Origin: Cryptomeria japonica
Lineage: Eukaryota > Streptophyta > Pinopsida > Cupressales > Cupressaceae
Assembly: GCF_030272615.1 (NCBI RefSeq)
Contig: NC_081414.1
Location: 815,898,396 to 815,962,395, forward strand
DNA: 64,000 bases
Reading direction: 5' to 3'
Every line of letters starts with the position of its first letter. The stretch's first letter is position 1. Both the position numbers and the translations under genes were made by a program. Below, in pieces: positions 36,890-48,410 of this stretch. Below the pieces are notes generated by a model that ran no database searches, was not told where the DNA came from, and saw only the letters and a list, made by a program, of their open reading frames with translations.

Positions 36890-37471
36890 ATTTTTTTTAT
36901 CGATAAAAGTTGTAGTTATATTAATAGAAATATCAAAGATTACATAAAAGATGCCAAATATGTTGCATCACTTCTCCTACCAAGATCAACACCAGAACCA
37001 ACACCTTACATAATAGCAGATAACAGATAACATAGATGATTTCTACTCAACTTCCACCAAGTTGGTTGTTCCTTGATGAGACAACAACCCCAATTTGATG
37101 CCCTATCCGCCAACATGTTTCCATCTCTTTTGATATGTGATAGTTTCAAATCTGAAAATCTAAGAAGATGCGTTGAGATTGACTTGATCTATTTGTTAAA
37201 CTTTTGATCTTGTGCCTCCTCATCATAATTTCTTGGACAACGAGTTGAGAGTCTCCTTCTAAGCATGCAACTTCAAGATAGATAATCGAGCTGCAAGTTT
37301 GATTCCTAGCAAGGTTGCTCGAGATTCTACCTCATTATTGGTTCCATTCTTTAACTTTTGTGTTTCAATCGTCATAATCACACCATATTCATTCCTAGCC
37401 ACACAACCTGCTCTTGAGACACCCGGATTCCCTTGTGCTCAACTGAGAAAGGATAAACCCTTCGAGACCCA
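36890..37471 (-). mobile_element. RNase H-domain (RVT_3-like) retroelement fragment
   Basis: On the minus strand, from about 37440, the reading is GNPGVSRAGCVARNEYGVIM, then TNNEVESRATLLGIKLAARL. One base over it continues CLEGDSQLVVQEIM, then in another frame HIKRDGNMLADRASNWGC. These are the successive conserved blocks of the plant LINE-type RNase H domain, with the Glu, the EGDS Asp and the AD region visible. Two frameshifts and a stop disable it. Copy C lacks it, and the flanks in C join where this fragment sits, so it inserted into copy A after the duplication. Confidence 0.8.
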
Positions 37472-37860
37472 TTAAAAATATTATATAAATAATTTTTTAA
37501 TTTAGAAGATATTTTCATAAAATATAATGATACTATTTATAAGATACAATGATAACATTTATCAATTTTACCCTTTTTAACACAATTCATATCCCCTATC
37601 TTAAAATTATTTGTACATTTAATTTTTTATATTCTATTATTAAAATGTATTATAACTTGGTTGATATATTAAAAATTTGTAGGATGCCTTCTCTAGGTTT
37701 AGTTTTGAGAATAAATAGCTACAAATAAAACATAAAAGAGAATATGCTCAAAATTATAAGAGCTAATGACATAAAAAATTGTCTAATGCACAAAGAGAGG
37801 AAGTGAGGAACACATTGAAGAAAAATGAGATGACACGTAGATAACATACTTATAAACTAT

Positions 37861-39480
37861 GTACAACTTTTGTTTCATTCCACCAATTCAATCCTCCTAA
37901 TTATTGAACATTTTAAGTGTATTTCGCAACCTATAGCATGAACACCATGCCAAGATGATTCTACAATCAAATGTTGACTAACATGATTATATAAAAATGC
38001 TGAGTATTATTGAGCTATATTAACTTGATAATATTTTTAAAAACTTAATTTTGGTGGGATGATTGTGTTGAATGTTTAAGCTAGTCCACTATGATTGATA
38101 GTGATATTTAGGAACTAAGACTATCATTTGTCCAATGATATGTAAGACTGTCCAATCATATTCCAAGCCTATAAAGTAAGGTTTAAATTTTAATAAATAC
38201 ACCATCTCTTTATCTCACCACCCTACTCTCTTTCGCTCTTCTCTCCCTCTCTCCACACTCTTTTCCTCTCTCTTGATCTCTAGCTCCCACCCTATCCAAC
38301 CCTCCCTCTACCTTCCTCTTCCTTAATATTAAAATATAAGTTCCCTAAACGTCAACACAAAACCCTATACATTGGCACTAAAGCGTAAAAAATATCCCCC
38401 TTTCTTTAAAAATATTTTGATTCATCCCCTTGGGTTGAATTTATTTGCAAATCATCTTTAACTATAAAACAACCTCAGTTTTGAAGGAGAAAATTTTTAC
38501 AAAAGTACTTGTTTATTTCATATTTTGGTGTTTTGCTTAATAATTTTTAGTTTTTGCATGTATCTAAATATGGTCAAAGTATCCACCTCAAGATCCCACC
38601 ATTCACATATTGTTTTCTTTATCTTAGGGTATATGTCGTCCACATTGTTTAGAAATTGTTAGCCCCATTTTTGAATTTGCAAAATTTTAAAATTTTGTGT
38701 TGAATGCCTTGTGTGGTGAATCTCCTAGTCAAAATCTCTGATAATCATCAAATGTCAAGCTCTTTTCCGTTTTGAAGCAACTTCATAGGACTTATTCAGA
38801 CACAATGACTACTTAATAAATTCCTTAAAAAACCATGGTGAAAATAAAGTTGATTTTATTGGCCATTTCATCAAGTTGATAAACATTCATATTGCTATGG
38901 AAAAATTGATGGAAAATTTTGAAGTTAACAAATGTTTTTGAAAAGCCACTAGAGAGGGATAAAAGTAAGTTTCTCAATTTCAACAAATCACCGAAACTTT
39001 GTTAACCGTGCATGGTAAGTGATTGATAATAAGGAGAAAGCGGGGTCATAATAATCCAATCGATGAGATAAATATTAAGAAGCCCAATCACTCCATCATC
39101 TTATATTAATCCTCAACTCGTGGCAACTTGGCAAAGATGATCAACATGCCGATACACTTGATTTATGTCTTCTTCAATAACTTAGGTAAAATTCAAAAGA
39201 TAACAGCCTGTTCGAGTTCCACTTGGCATCGATGATTCGAAACGTGGCAAGTGAGAAGGAAATAATTAATGTGAAGTTAGTTTTTATAACTAACTCCCAA
39301 ACGGCTCCGAAGCTCCTCTATCCATCTCTTTCCAGGTTCTAATCAACTTATGCCGATGATTAGGCTTTCGACTCACAGCAACATGGTTTCCTAGATGCTC
39401 CCAATTCATGCTAAAATGGAGATATAGATAGGGTACGTATACTGCTAAAGGAAGACATGAAATGAATTCATCAAACATAA
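37861..39480. other. Mostly non-coding; contains a CT-rich tract and a partial duplicate
   Basis: 38215-38335 is CT-rich (CTCTCTCC, CCCTCTACC). 38440-38660 aligns with 34680-34880: both read CAACCTCA, then GGAGAAAATTT, then TTTTGCATG, then ATCCACCTCAA and CCACCATTCAC or CTACCATTCAC, ending GTCCACA. So a piece of copy A's left edge is repeated here. I see no gene before the PPR relic. Confidence 0.55.
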
Positions 39481-41350
39481 AGATGGCAGGCTAAGCATCA
39501 GAATAAACGTATGGAGTCGATGACTCATGCAATGGTTTGATAGAAGGCGTCAAAGGGATTCCATCTCAAGAAATGCAATGAAATGATCGTAGTCGACATA
39601 GATAACCAGAAACTTTCAAGCAAGGGAGATTCACAGATGCATAGCCGAATTCCATGACCTTTTACCAGCATTTTGCTCTGACCAGAATGGAAGCTTTCGA
39701 ACATGTTACGGGCACCCATTAAAATGCCTCAAACAGATGTCATCTCGTGACATGCGATGACTGCAAGATATCAAGACTTGAAAAATATGGAAGCATAGCC
39801 GAGACATGTGAACTGTTTGATATGATCATCGAAGAAATGTAGTCTCATGACGTGCTAGGAGTGCAAGCCGTGGCATCCACTCACGCCTCTGCGAACTCTC
39901 TGTCTACGCCAATGCTAGAGTTCAGAGCAGGTTGTGAACGCCCATCATCGATTGATTTAGTTGCTATTACCTTGGCCGATATGAATGCAAAGTGTGGAAG
40001 AACATAGACAAAATGAATGAGCTGTTTGAGTTGCAGACTGCGCAAAATGGAGATGTTGAAAAAGATTTCGAAACTTTCAAACAAATGCAATTCGCAGGAG
40101 TAATGTCGCATTTCCCAACCATTTCCCAGGGCTCTTTACGTCTTCACAGCAATGTATGGTCATGCACTAAAGCATCTTCAAAGGCCAAACATCGAAGAAA
40201 TGTGGTCTCATGACAAGCAAAGATTGCAGGATATGCACAAATCGGTCTGTTAAAAGAAAGTCTTTAGAAATTTTCAAGTCGATGCAATTGGCGGGTGTAA
40301 AGACAAATTCCGTAACCTCTGTTAGCATCCTTCCGCCTTTGCTAAAACGGGAGTTTTGCAATAGCGCTTCAACATTCATCAAAGCATCATGTGAATTATT
40401 TGACAGAGTGCCTCAAAGATACCGTTTTCATCAAAGAATGAAACATAATGATTGCAGTAGAAACAAGAGATTTGAGACAACATATGCACGTCCAGTTAGA
40501 GCATACGGAAAACATGTAAGTATAGACAAGGCGAAGAAAAGGTTTGAAGGCGGCATATTGGTCATCGTCAACAAGTTGTTAACTCTTCCTAGGTTGCCAA
40601 AGTTAAGATTCTCACACATCCCATAACGTCGATGAAGAGGGAAAACAAAGAGTTAAACATTGCCGATACTCCTTAAATCGCCTATGAAAGATGTTAGTTT
40701 TAACTATGTCCTACAAATCAACATTGTCACGCAAGCATACAAAATAAAGGAGAGGCGTTGGTCGACATGTGTGTAGCATGACAAACATAGACATGGCATC
40801 ATGAATTATTCAAAAGGATGCTTGCTTGAGAGAAACATTATTTCATGCTCATAGAATAAAATTGTGCTAACAATGAACTATTGGTATTTTCCAATACTCG
40901 ATCCTTTTACTCGGTACGAGGAGCCTTAGAGTTGTTTTCTCTGCTGACATGGATGCCTATATGTTTTATATTCTCAAAATGGCTTGAAGGCAAGACTGCA
41001 TAGTATGGACACCCACCGAAGAACACCGGATAATGGAAGTTCATTTAACCGGATAATGGAAGTTCATTTAATATTATAGTTCGAAATGCTCTAACCGACA
41101 TGACTGCAAGTTGTGAAAGAATTTGCATAGCAAAAGATCCATTTGACAAATGTCTCCAAAAGATGTCATCTCATGGAGCAAAATGAAATAATAGTAGGTT
41201 GCACACAAAAGACATGTTAGAATGAATTTAAAAGCTTATGATGTCTTGACAGAATGCGACAAAGATTGTAGAGATGTATATAAATTTATCATTTAGTGAA
41301 GGCATTCAACTCTTTCACTTAATGTCATGTCAAGATGGTTATGGGGAAAT
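39481..41350 (+). pseudogene. PPR (pentatricopeptide repeat, PLS-type) gene relic
   Basis: Repeated PPR-like blocks read in several frames. One at 40219-40345 gives IAGYAQIGLLKESL then EIFKSMQLAGVKTNSVT and SILPPLL, a near-classic PPR unit with a one-base shift inside. YGSIAETCELFDMI is near 39795, and MNAKCGRT then KMNELFELQ near 39985-40035, then FKQMQFAGV near 40085. ALTDMTASCERICIAKDPFD at about 41090 matches the usual ALxDMYAKCGRIxxAxxxFD block. Intact family members bind organellar RNA. Here stops and shifts occur every few dozen codons, so it is dead. A 24-bp tandem duplication (ACCGGATAATGGAAGTTCAT) lies at about 41022-41070. Confidence 0.8.
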
Positions 41351-42539
41351 GTGAACAAAATATGCAATATTTTGAAATAAGTTAGTCACATTGATGCAAG
41401 AATCCTTGGTTTCTGGAAGAAGGTGTATTCATGGAAGCGAAAGATGCTTAATGGTACTCGAAGAAGATTTGTTGGCGAAAACTACTTCTTGATGTCAATA
41501 AAGATGAATAGATGATGAGATGGTCACAAAGATCAATAAAGAAGATGAAGATGGATAAGTACCCTACATTGGTCCTAATTTTAATGTTATAAAGTTTCAA
41601 GTTATTCTCTTATAAAAGTGACTATGTCACTTATTGTAACTAAAGTTAGCTTTTCGGCTTGAGTTGTAAAAGTTAGATAAATCCTAACTTGTTTTCAAAG
41701 GGTGGTTACTCTAAGTGGTTAGTTAAGAAGTTATCCTAAGTGGTTATCCTAAGTAGTTGCGAGGTAATTATTTTAATAACTTATACTAAGGGATTATGTT
41801 AGGTGGTTATCCTAAGTGTTTGCTTATGATAGTTATCTTAAGTGGTTATTTTAAGTGGTTACATAAAGTAGTTAGGTTGGGTGGTTATGAAGTAGTTATT
41901 CTCTCAAGCCTATAAAGGCAAGGCCAATTCATTTAAAGGGAGACGGGGACAGAGGGGAGACTATGGAGAAATTCTTAGAGAAATAGTTTGATGAATTTTG
42001 TGTTTGCACTTTGAGTAAAAGGGTTCTTAAGATTGTATAATTTCATGAAGATAATAAAGGATGGATTTAGCTCGTATGTTCTATATGTTCCTCTTAATTT
42101 ATTATTGCTTATTTTTCATGTGTCAAATTAGTGGTATCTTTTGTCCATGTGCAAATCATTTATCATCTATTGGAATCCTTATGATTTATGTGATTGATGT
42201 AATGAAACTTCTTCTTCGTCATTGCAAGTTAGAGCTTATATTGTGCTTAAATCACCCTTTGTAATCATTATCTAGTGTGAAATCTCAATTAGTATTCGTA
42301 TGTCTATTGTTGGGGTTTCTGTTCTTTATATTTCTTTAGTTCTATGTTTTCTCCTTTATGTACTTTCAGGTTAAAAGTACACAAAAATCTCAAATACCCC
42401 CATCATATGAGGGAGTTGCCCCTCTCAAATGCAGAGGAAGATTGCATATTGATTGCAATCTCTCCAACTGTTGGGATAATTGTCACTTCTTTTCGGGCGA
42501 ACAGGGTCAAGTTTGAAGGATAATTCACAGTGACAAATC
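41351..42539. other. Possible solo LTR with AGTGGTTATCCTA short repeats
   Basis: 41700-41890 contains about ten degenerate copies of AAGTGGTTATCCTA. Downstream come a TATA-like CCTATAAAGGC (41910) and a polyadenylation-like AATAAAGG (42053). The order of enhancer-like repeats, TATA and poly(A) signal resembles an LTR, and TGTTGGCGAAAAC at 41470 could be its start. I cannot find a matching second LTR, a clear end or a target duplication. Confidence 0.35.
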
Positions 42540-43540
42540 TGTTTACCAACAAAAATATAAATGGATGCCCATTTCTTCTTCTTTCATTATTCAAATGAAT
42601 GACAAGAGGGATAATATCTTTAGAAGCCTATCTTAGGCAAAGTAGAAAGTCACTACATGAAAGAATATAGCCAATCCAAAGAAATAAGAACATGTTTCAA
42701 TCTTACTTGCATTAGAGAAAGTCTCGCCCTTCTATCAGACAAGGTAAGTAGAAGACCAATGTCCTATATAAGATTAAAGACAAAATAAAATCAACCAACC
42801 AACACTCATTTAAAATTATCATGAAGAGATATTAAAAAAGGAGAATAATTTCTATATAGTAGAAAAGTTGTTTTTCTTTTCTTTTTTTTAAATATAAACA
42901 CATCAACATTTTAAAATATACTTACAAAAGTTTACCATGAAGAGATATGAAAAAAGGAAAATAGTTTACAATTTTCAAAAATAAAAACAAAACAAAACAA
43001 ATAACTAAAATAATATATAATAGTCTCTCAAAGTAAAATTAGAATTATTTATGAAAGTAAAATATCTATCCTTAAATAAAAACTAAAATACATGTATTTA
43101 TATATGAATATAAATAAAATAATTCTATAGTAAAAAGAAATAATTTTTAATAAAATGAAATATATCTTTTTTAATAATTTTTAAAAATAAAAACACATGG
43201 TAAAAAATTCCTTCAATGTTTAAGTGATGCGGAAAGGAAACCCATAGTTTTGTCGGAGTGAATTTTTTGATAGCACAATGTAAACAAACAAAACCAGGAA
43301 TAAACTTATCTTATATTTCAAATTAAATTAATATTCTATATTTCTATCAAATCATGAATTTCAACGTAAATTCATAAATTTCGAAATAAAATCGACACAG
43401 TGAAGAAACAAACAGAAACAGTGACTCCACGTAACAACGAACATCTAATCGAAATTTTACAGTTACATAACAGAATATTTTACCGATCAAAATTATCCCG
43501 CCCTCCAGAAGATTCAATGCTTCATCCATAGTTTTTACAC

Positions 43541-43619
43541 CGTTGGATTGAGGAGTCCCTGATTTAGACTTTGGTGGGACACGTGGCAGATGCGCTCTTT
43601 CTGCTCTCTCTCTATAAAT
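43541..43619 (+). promoter_or_regulatory. Promoter of the 43.7-kb small gene: CCGTTG, G-box, TATA
   Basis: CCGTTGGATTG (43540-43550, a MYB-core-like CNGTTR), CACGTGGC (43580-43587, a G-box/ABRE) and TATAAAT (43613-43619) occur in this order. CACGTG to TATAAAT start-to-start is 33 bp, identical to the 54.7- and 62.5-kb paralogues. CACGTGGC is the classic bZIP element of ABA- and light-responsive plant promoters. The ATG follows TATA by 68 bp. Confidence 0.7.
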
Positions 43620-43680
43620 TGAAGCCTCTTACTTCCTTTGAGTTTATGTCTGAGCTTTAAATATCTCTGGGAAAGTGAAA

Positions 43681-43908
43681 ATGGCGGAATTTGCAATATT
43701 AATGGCGGACGAGTATTGCAGGAAGCGCGATTTGCAGGAGTCAAATGCAGATAAAGAATTGATTTGTTCTCAGACGGTAGCTCTAATGAGGCATTTAAAA
43801 CAGGGAGTGAAAGCCTCCACTGTTAAATTTGTTTGGGAGGTTCAGAAAACCGTTCGGCATGGGGATTCTCTAATCCTAGGGTTTGTGGAAGGGATTTTCT
43901 CCGCTTAA
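43681..43908 (+). CDS. Small conserved protein, MAEFA/FVEGIFS family, 75 aa
   Basis: An intact 75-codon single-exon gene. I chose the ATG in AAAATGGCGG because all three intact paralogues begin there and the context suits plant initiation. Blocks: N-terminal MAEFAILMADEYCRKRD (residues 1-17), a variable charged part, ALMRHLKQGVKASTVKFVWE (about 34-53), and C-terminal GFVEGIFSA. No signal peptide, membrane span or cysteine motif; likely a small helical soluble protein. It differs from the 54.8-kb copy at roughly a fifth of positions, mostly in residues 10-30, while both ends stay fixed, suggesting constraint. I do not recognise the family, and no function can be read from sequence. Confidence 0.75.
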   Translation: MAEFAILMADEYCRKRDLQESNADKELICSQTVALMRHLKQGVKASTVKFVWEVQKTVRHGDSLILGFVEGIFSA

Positions 43909-44005
43909 CAGCCACCCCGCATATTTTTCTTGCTGTTTATCTGTATAAATATATATCCAGAAAGTATTTACAGAGTCATATAGACTGAAAATATCATGAT
44001 CTGTA

Positions 44006-44056
44006 CAGTTTGAGTTTGTTTAATAGAAATACAGTTTGAGTTTGTTTAATAGAAAT
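44006..44056. repeat. Two-copy 26-bp repeat in the 3' flank of the small gene
   Basis: ACAGTTTGAGTTTGTTTAAT plus AGAAAT occurs twice in tandem. Copy C has the unit once (ACAGCTTGAGTTGTTTAATG near 55096). Confidence 0.85.
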
Positions 44057-44092
44057 ATTTAAGATAGTTAAATATCTCAAACAGATATCCAT

Positions 44093-44161
44093 TATTTTTA
44101 TTTTTATCTTTATCTTTATCTTTATCTTTATCTTTATCTTTATCTTTATATATATATATAT
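44093..44161. repeat. (TTTATC)n microsatellite
   Basis: About eight TTTATC hexamers preceded by TTTTTA units and followed by a short TA run. Absent from copy C. Confidence 0.92.
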
Positions 44162-45158
44162 AACTTTTATATATTTAGTTTGATGACAATTCACACAGTT
44201 TCACATTGTGTAATATAACTGAAAGGCCTGTGGACACAATGAATTTTATTATGGGGAGCTTTTGTACAGCACTGAATTTATAAAGTATATTTTAATAAAT
44301 AAATGTATGGTTGAGTTGTTTATTAGCTTATATATTTTTAAAAATTATATATTAAAAATGTCAAGATATCTTTGTCAAGAAAATTGAGATGTATTAGAAG
44401 AATTATACAGCTTGAAAAATTAATTAAATTTGGTAAGGGGAAACATTTATCTCTAATTATATTGATTTACATTATACTTTAATAGATAAATAAATGTATG
44501 ATTGAATTGTTCAATAGTGATTTTTTAAAATATATTTTTCATTAACTATATAAATAGCACATGTTAATTAGTTTTGTCATTATAATATATTTGAAAGTAT
44601 TAAAGTAGTTAAAATTTTCAATAAATGATGACTGTTATATAAAAATCATAAAATCTTAAGAAGAAATGTATGTATAAATAAAAATATCAAATTAATTATT
44701 AAATATTATATAGTAGAATAAAAATTGAACATATGAAAAATAAAATTAAAATAATTTTCTTAACAATTTTTTAAAATTCTAATAATGAAAGGTGATTTTT
44801 TTTACTTTATCTATACATGATAGATATTTTCACCCACATAAAATATTTATACACCATAAATGTTTTCACTGACATAAAATATTTATGTATGATAGATGTT
44901 TTCATCCACATAAAAATAATAATTTTACATTCAATATTTTATTATAAATATGATCTTCATTGTGGAAAAAAATTATTCAATTATATTTTTGATAAGTTCA
45001 ATTTTTTATTGTTTAATTATTTTGAAGATCTTAATAATATTCTACTATCTATACTATATTAAATATATAATATATGAAATATTAAATACATTCCAACAAA
45101 TAAAAAATAGATATTTGATATATGTATCTAAATAAATATTATATATAATACATATTTA
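44162..45158. other. AT-rich 3' half of copy B, no gene
   Basis: Very AT-rich DNA with the three-copy 35-bp repeat at 44819-44919. Its right part (44930-45158) matches A at 35740-35950 and C at about 55250-55365. No coding signal. Confidence 0.6.
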
Positions 45159-45159
45159 A

Positions 45160-46660
45160 ATAACAATCCAATCCAGGTGATTCGCCATTCTGAAAGGATT
45201 TTATGACTTTCATGGTTTCATCTTTGTTAATATCTTTACCAATCCTTAATGCCATTTCAGGGTTCAACTTCCTAGGAATCATTATCCTACACATAATCCT
45301 ACACATAATTTGGGCTTGTTTGCATTTATAATTGTTATCTTTTACAAAGCATTTTTCTTTGTAAAATTTCATGAAGGAACTCTTAATTTCAAAGTTGTCT
45401 TGGCACTAGTGACCCTCAACAAGCACTAGGAAAATGGCTTCCATATTTGGTTTAACCTTACGAAGATTGAAGAAGTATTTGGACCCTTTATCCCCTTCTT
45501 TAATCCAATTAATTTTGGCCCTTATTCTAGCCCCTTGTGCTTTTTATGAGACAAAAATTTCCTCAAATTATGCTTTACCACCTTAACTTGATTACTTAAC
45601 TCAATATTCTCTGGGTTTCTTTGCAGTTTGCTCTCTGTTTCAGAAAGTCTTTCTTGCAATTTTCATTCCATCCTTCTGTTATTCATGGCATTTATTTTTC
45701 CTATGGTTTTGAGTAGTCTCTACATATTATTGACTAAGTTATTCCAATACTATCTTTCTCATCCCTCTCTATTCATTGATTTAATAGTGCTTCTTAGAGT
45801 GTGTATTTCTTATAGAAAATATTGATACTTAAGGATCTCTGTATTAAGCTTGAAAATCCCATTCTTAAGTCTATTTGTATCACTTTCAATATCTTTTATG
45901 ATGATATTATCCTGGATTGGGTGATTGTCTAATAGATCTATAGGCTCCACAATCACCGTGTTATTACCAATATTGCAATCAAAGTAAAAAACATCCCTTT
46001 GTGCATAGAATCAGTCAAGTCTGCAACAAACCCTATCCCCAACACCTTGGTTTTTACACCAATTGAACCACATATTTTTATTTTTATTTTTAGCATTTTC
46101 TAGGAGGTCAAATAACTTCCACAACTTTTTCTATCTATCCCAAAAGAACTTTTCATTCCATTTCAACCCCCATGGGTTGCCTTCTCTCTTATCCTCTTTA
46201 TACTCTATCATATTGAAATCTCCCCCAAGAATCTAAGGGATACTAGGAATAGAATTGGCCATCCATTACCATAGGAAATTTTTTGTTTTTGGTCATTGGG
46301 GGCATATACTACAAATCCCAAATTTTGTATTGAACCTTTCTTTTTCAATCTACTCACATCTGTTGCATGCAAACCAACTAGATCCATTGATGCACTTTTC
46401 GCATGAGACACTAGCCATGATTGAAATACCAGATTTCCTTTTTTCATGGTTCATGTGGAATATAAGGGCTCTCTCCAAATGAATTTCAGGTTGTTGATTA
46501 GACCAAAACTAGTAGCCTTAACTTCTTGTAATAATAGGAAGTGAATATTCTTATTTTGATTACAAAATAATCTAATATTGTACTACCTATTTGGAGATTC
46601 TAGTCCCCTTATATTCCAACCAATGAAATTAATCAATGAGTTTTATATTAACGGATCATC
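45160..46660 (-). pseudogene. LINE ORF2 relic: endonuclease and start of RT
   Basis: Begins INFIGWNIRGLESPNR at about 46645, the typical plant LINE endonuclease start. FLLLQEVKA (about 46530) holds the catalytic Glu region, and ILGGDFNMIEYKEDKREGNP (about 46230-46180) the G-D-F-N catalytic block. A linker with many Lys and Glu follows, then MKVIKSFQNGESPGLD at about 45220-45170, the entry to reverse transcriptase. The remaining RT is missing. Several stops and shifts, for example after the SPNR segment. Confidence 0.82.
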
Positions 46661-47228
46661 CTTACCATTTCTATAATGTCAGTTACAACACTCTAGAAGG
46701 CAAGTGACCTTTTTCCTTTCCTGCTTGATTTTACTATGCTATCAAGGTTATTCTGTAATTCTTCAAGTCTTCTTTTTTTATTTCCCAAATATGCCAATTA
46801 AACCACCATCGCTACTTTCTTTCTCTATATCTTGTGATATGGGGTTGAGACATTCCAAATCTATCATCATATCTCCAATCTCACTATCAACCATAGCCCT
46901 ATCTAAATCTATTGACAGAGTTATGTCAGAGAGGTCAGATAGAAGAATATTCTAAACTGATTTTCCTTTGCACGGATCTTCAAGAGTTAAATCTATTTTC
47001 TTTATATATTGAGGGGATTATTGGTTCTCCTTTAGTGCTACCCCTTTAACATCAAGTACATTAGAGGCTCGAGTCTAGGGATTGATAGGAATTTTTTTAA
47101 TCTATGTAGTATTCTTAAGTTCTTTTAATTTTTCAAGCACAACTTCTTGTGCACTTTTCTTATGCATAATGACCAGGTTAGAATCTTTTACCTTATTGTT
47201 ATTCTTATTTTTCTTCAAGGAGGCATTA
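46656..47228 (-). pseudogene. LINE ORF1 C-terminal part relic
   Basis: A minus-strand reading rich in Lys, Asp and Ser (VIMHKKSAQEVVLEKLKELK near 47165, LSDLSDITLSIDLDRAMVDS near 46910, NPISQDIEKESSDGGLIG near 46830) runs into ORF2. It joins exactly across the LTR insertion to the ORF1 part at 51569 and beyond. Confidence 0.6.
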
Positions 47229-47233
47229 ACTAT

Positions 47234-47335
47234 TGTAACATCATAAATTGCACTCCCTTACAATTTAGTCCACATTTTGGGCCCTCACATTAGTGTGCAT
47301 TCTCCAATGCCTAATTAAGTCCTAAGTATGCCTTC
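47234..47335 (+). repeat. Truncated 5' LTR
   Basis: TGTAACATCATAAATTGCAC through AATTAAGTCCTAAGTATGC matches 50413-50512 with few differences, then homology ends. Confidence 0.85.
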
Positions 47336-48012
47336 AATAGATCTTTGTCTCTTTCTTAGTGAAAAGGTGGTCCCTTAGCAATTATTTCACCCTCATGTGC
47401 TCATCACCCTATGAAACAAGTAGTTAACTTACTTGGGGGCTCTTTGTCATTAGAGGTGGTGATTTTTCAATTTCAAAAATCTTGGGGTGGCAACATGATT
47501 CTCTCTTACTTCTATCCTATCTCTCATCTTTAAAGTTTTGCGATTTCCTTTATGGATTGCATTCTCCATAATGTGATGTTCTTTCTTGCATAGATTTATC
47601 CTTCATGTGAATGCATGTTTATTCCTTGGTTAGCACTTATTCTTTGTTTGAAACAACATGTTTGTTATGAATAATGTCTACTTACGAAATGTGTGATTTT
47701 TCTCCTTGTCCTCTTGCTTGGGGGGCAAGGATGACATTTTCCCTTTCTCTCTTGCAATCTAAAGTATCAGTATTTACTTTAGGGGTTGCATTTTTCATAT
47801 GATGATTTCCCTCTTGCATGGAATGATATGTCTCTTATGACTATCCCTCCTTACGGGAATCTGTGATCTTTCTCTCTTTCTCTCTCTTTTTAAAGATTAC
47901 CACTTCTTTAGAGTTGTATTTTACATATACTAATCTCTTTTCTTACATTAGATATTTATTCATGTAAGTATATTGTGCATTTTCTTATGTTTTATCTCTC
48001 CTTAGAGGTTGT

Positions 48013-48311
48013 CATGGGGGCTTCACTTAGTGAACCTGGGTTATATCATGTGCGTTCATGGCATACTAAATAATCCCCATATTTTCAAAAAATATTTCCC
48101 TAAACTCCGTTTTTGTCACCCCCTCCCAATACACATCCTGAATTAAAAGCCCACTATTTTTTGCCAGATTTTGTATTTTTTTATAGCCTGAATTAAAGAA
48201 AACCCCTATTTTCATTGATAGGAAATATATTGTACCCTCATTTTTGGGATATTAAACCCCCCAATATAAATGCACATGATATAATATTTCTTAGCTAGTG
48301 AAGCCCTCATG
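48013..48311. mobile_element. 299-bp MITE with 8-bp target duplication
   Basis: Terminal inverted repeats CATGGGGGCTTCACT (48013-48027) and its counterpart AGTGAAGCCCTCATG (48297-48311), extended inside by TTATATCATGTGC (48041-48053) and GCACATGATATAA (48272-48284). The target duplication is GAGGTTGT at 48005-48012 and 48312-48319, exact. An 8-bp duplication suits the hAT superfamily. No coding capacity. It lies in the LTR element, which lies in the LINE, so it is the youngest of the three. Confidence 0.88.
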
Positions 48312-48356
48312 GAGGTTGTGAAATTCTTCTCGTTGTCCTTACACTTGGGGGGAAAT

Positions 48357-48357
<1 letters not shown>

Positions 48358-48408
<51 letters not shown>
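48358..48408. repeat. (CT)n microsatellite
   Basis: About 25 CT dinucleotides inside the internal repeat array. Confidence 0.95.

Positions 48409-48410
<2 letters not shown>

Larger units (their letters stand above)
34640..37860. repeat. Duplicated segment, copy A (small gene lost)
   Basis: Aligns in order with copy B (42540-45158) and copy C (54000-56490). Shared phrases: AATGGATGCC...ACAAGAGGG (34880 and 42555), CATAGTTTTTTTGGAGT then AACCAGAAATAAACTTAT (35300, 43244, 54393), GTGAAGAAACAAA (35591, 43400), and CTATATTAAATATATGATAT (35855, 45054). Matching B directly crosses from about 35664 to about 35740, so the roughly 1.25 kb that in B holds promoter, gene and 3' flank is missing. Copy A also matches C further right, to about 37850 (GAACACATTGAAGAAAAATG). 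Confidence 0.8.
42540..45158. repeat. Duplicated segment, copy B (carries small gene)
   Basis: Aligned with copies A and C by the phrases listed under copy A. The region from about 43240 to 43910 matches C closely, including promoter and gene. On the right it ends at about 45158, where a LINE fragment in minus orientation begins; A and C continue for another kilobase of shared DNA. Contains a three-copy repeat of about 35 bp at 44819-44919 (TTTTCACCCACATAAAATAT). Confidence 0.8.
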
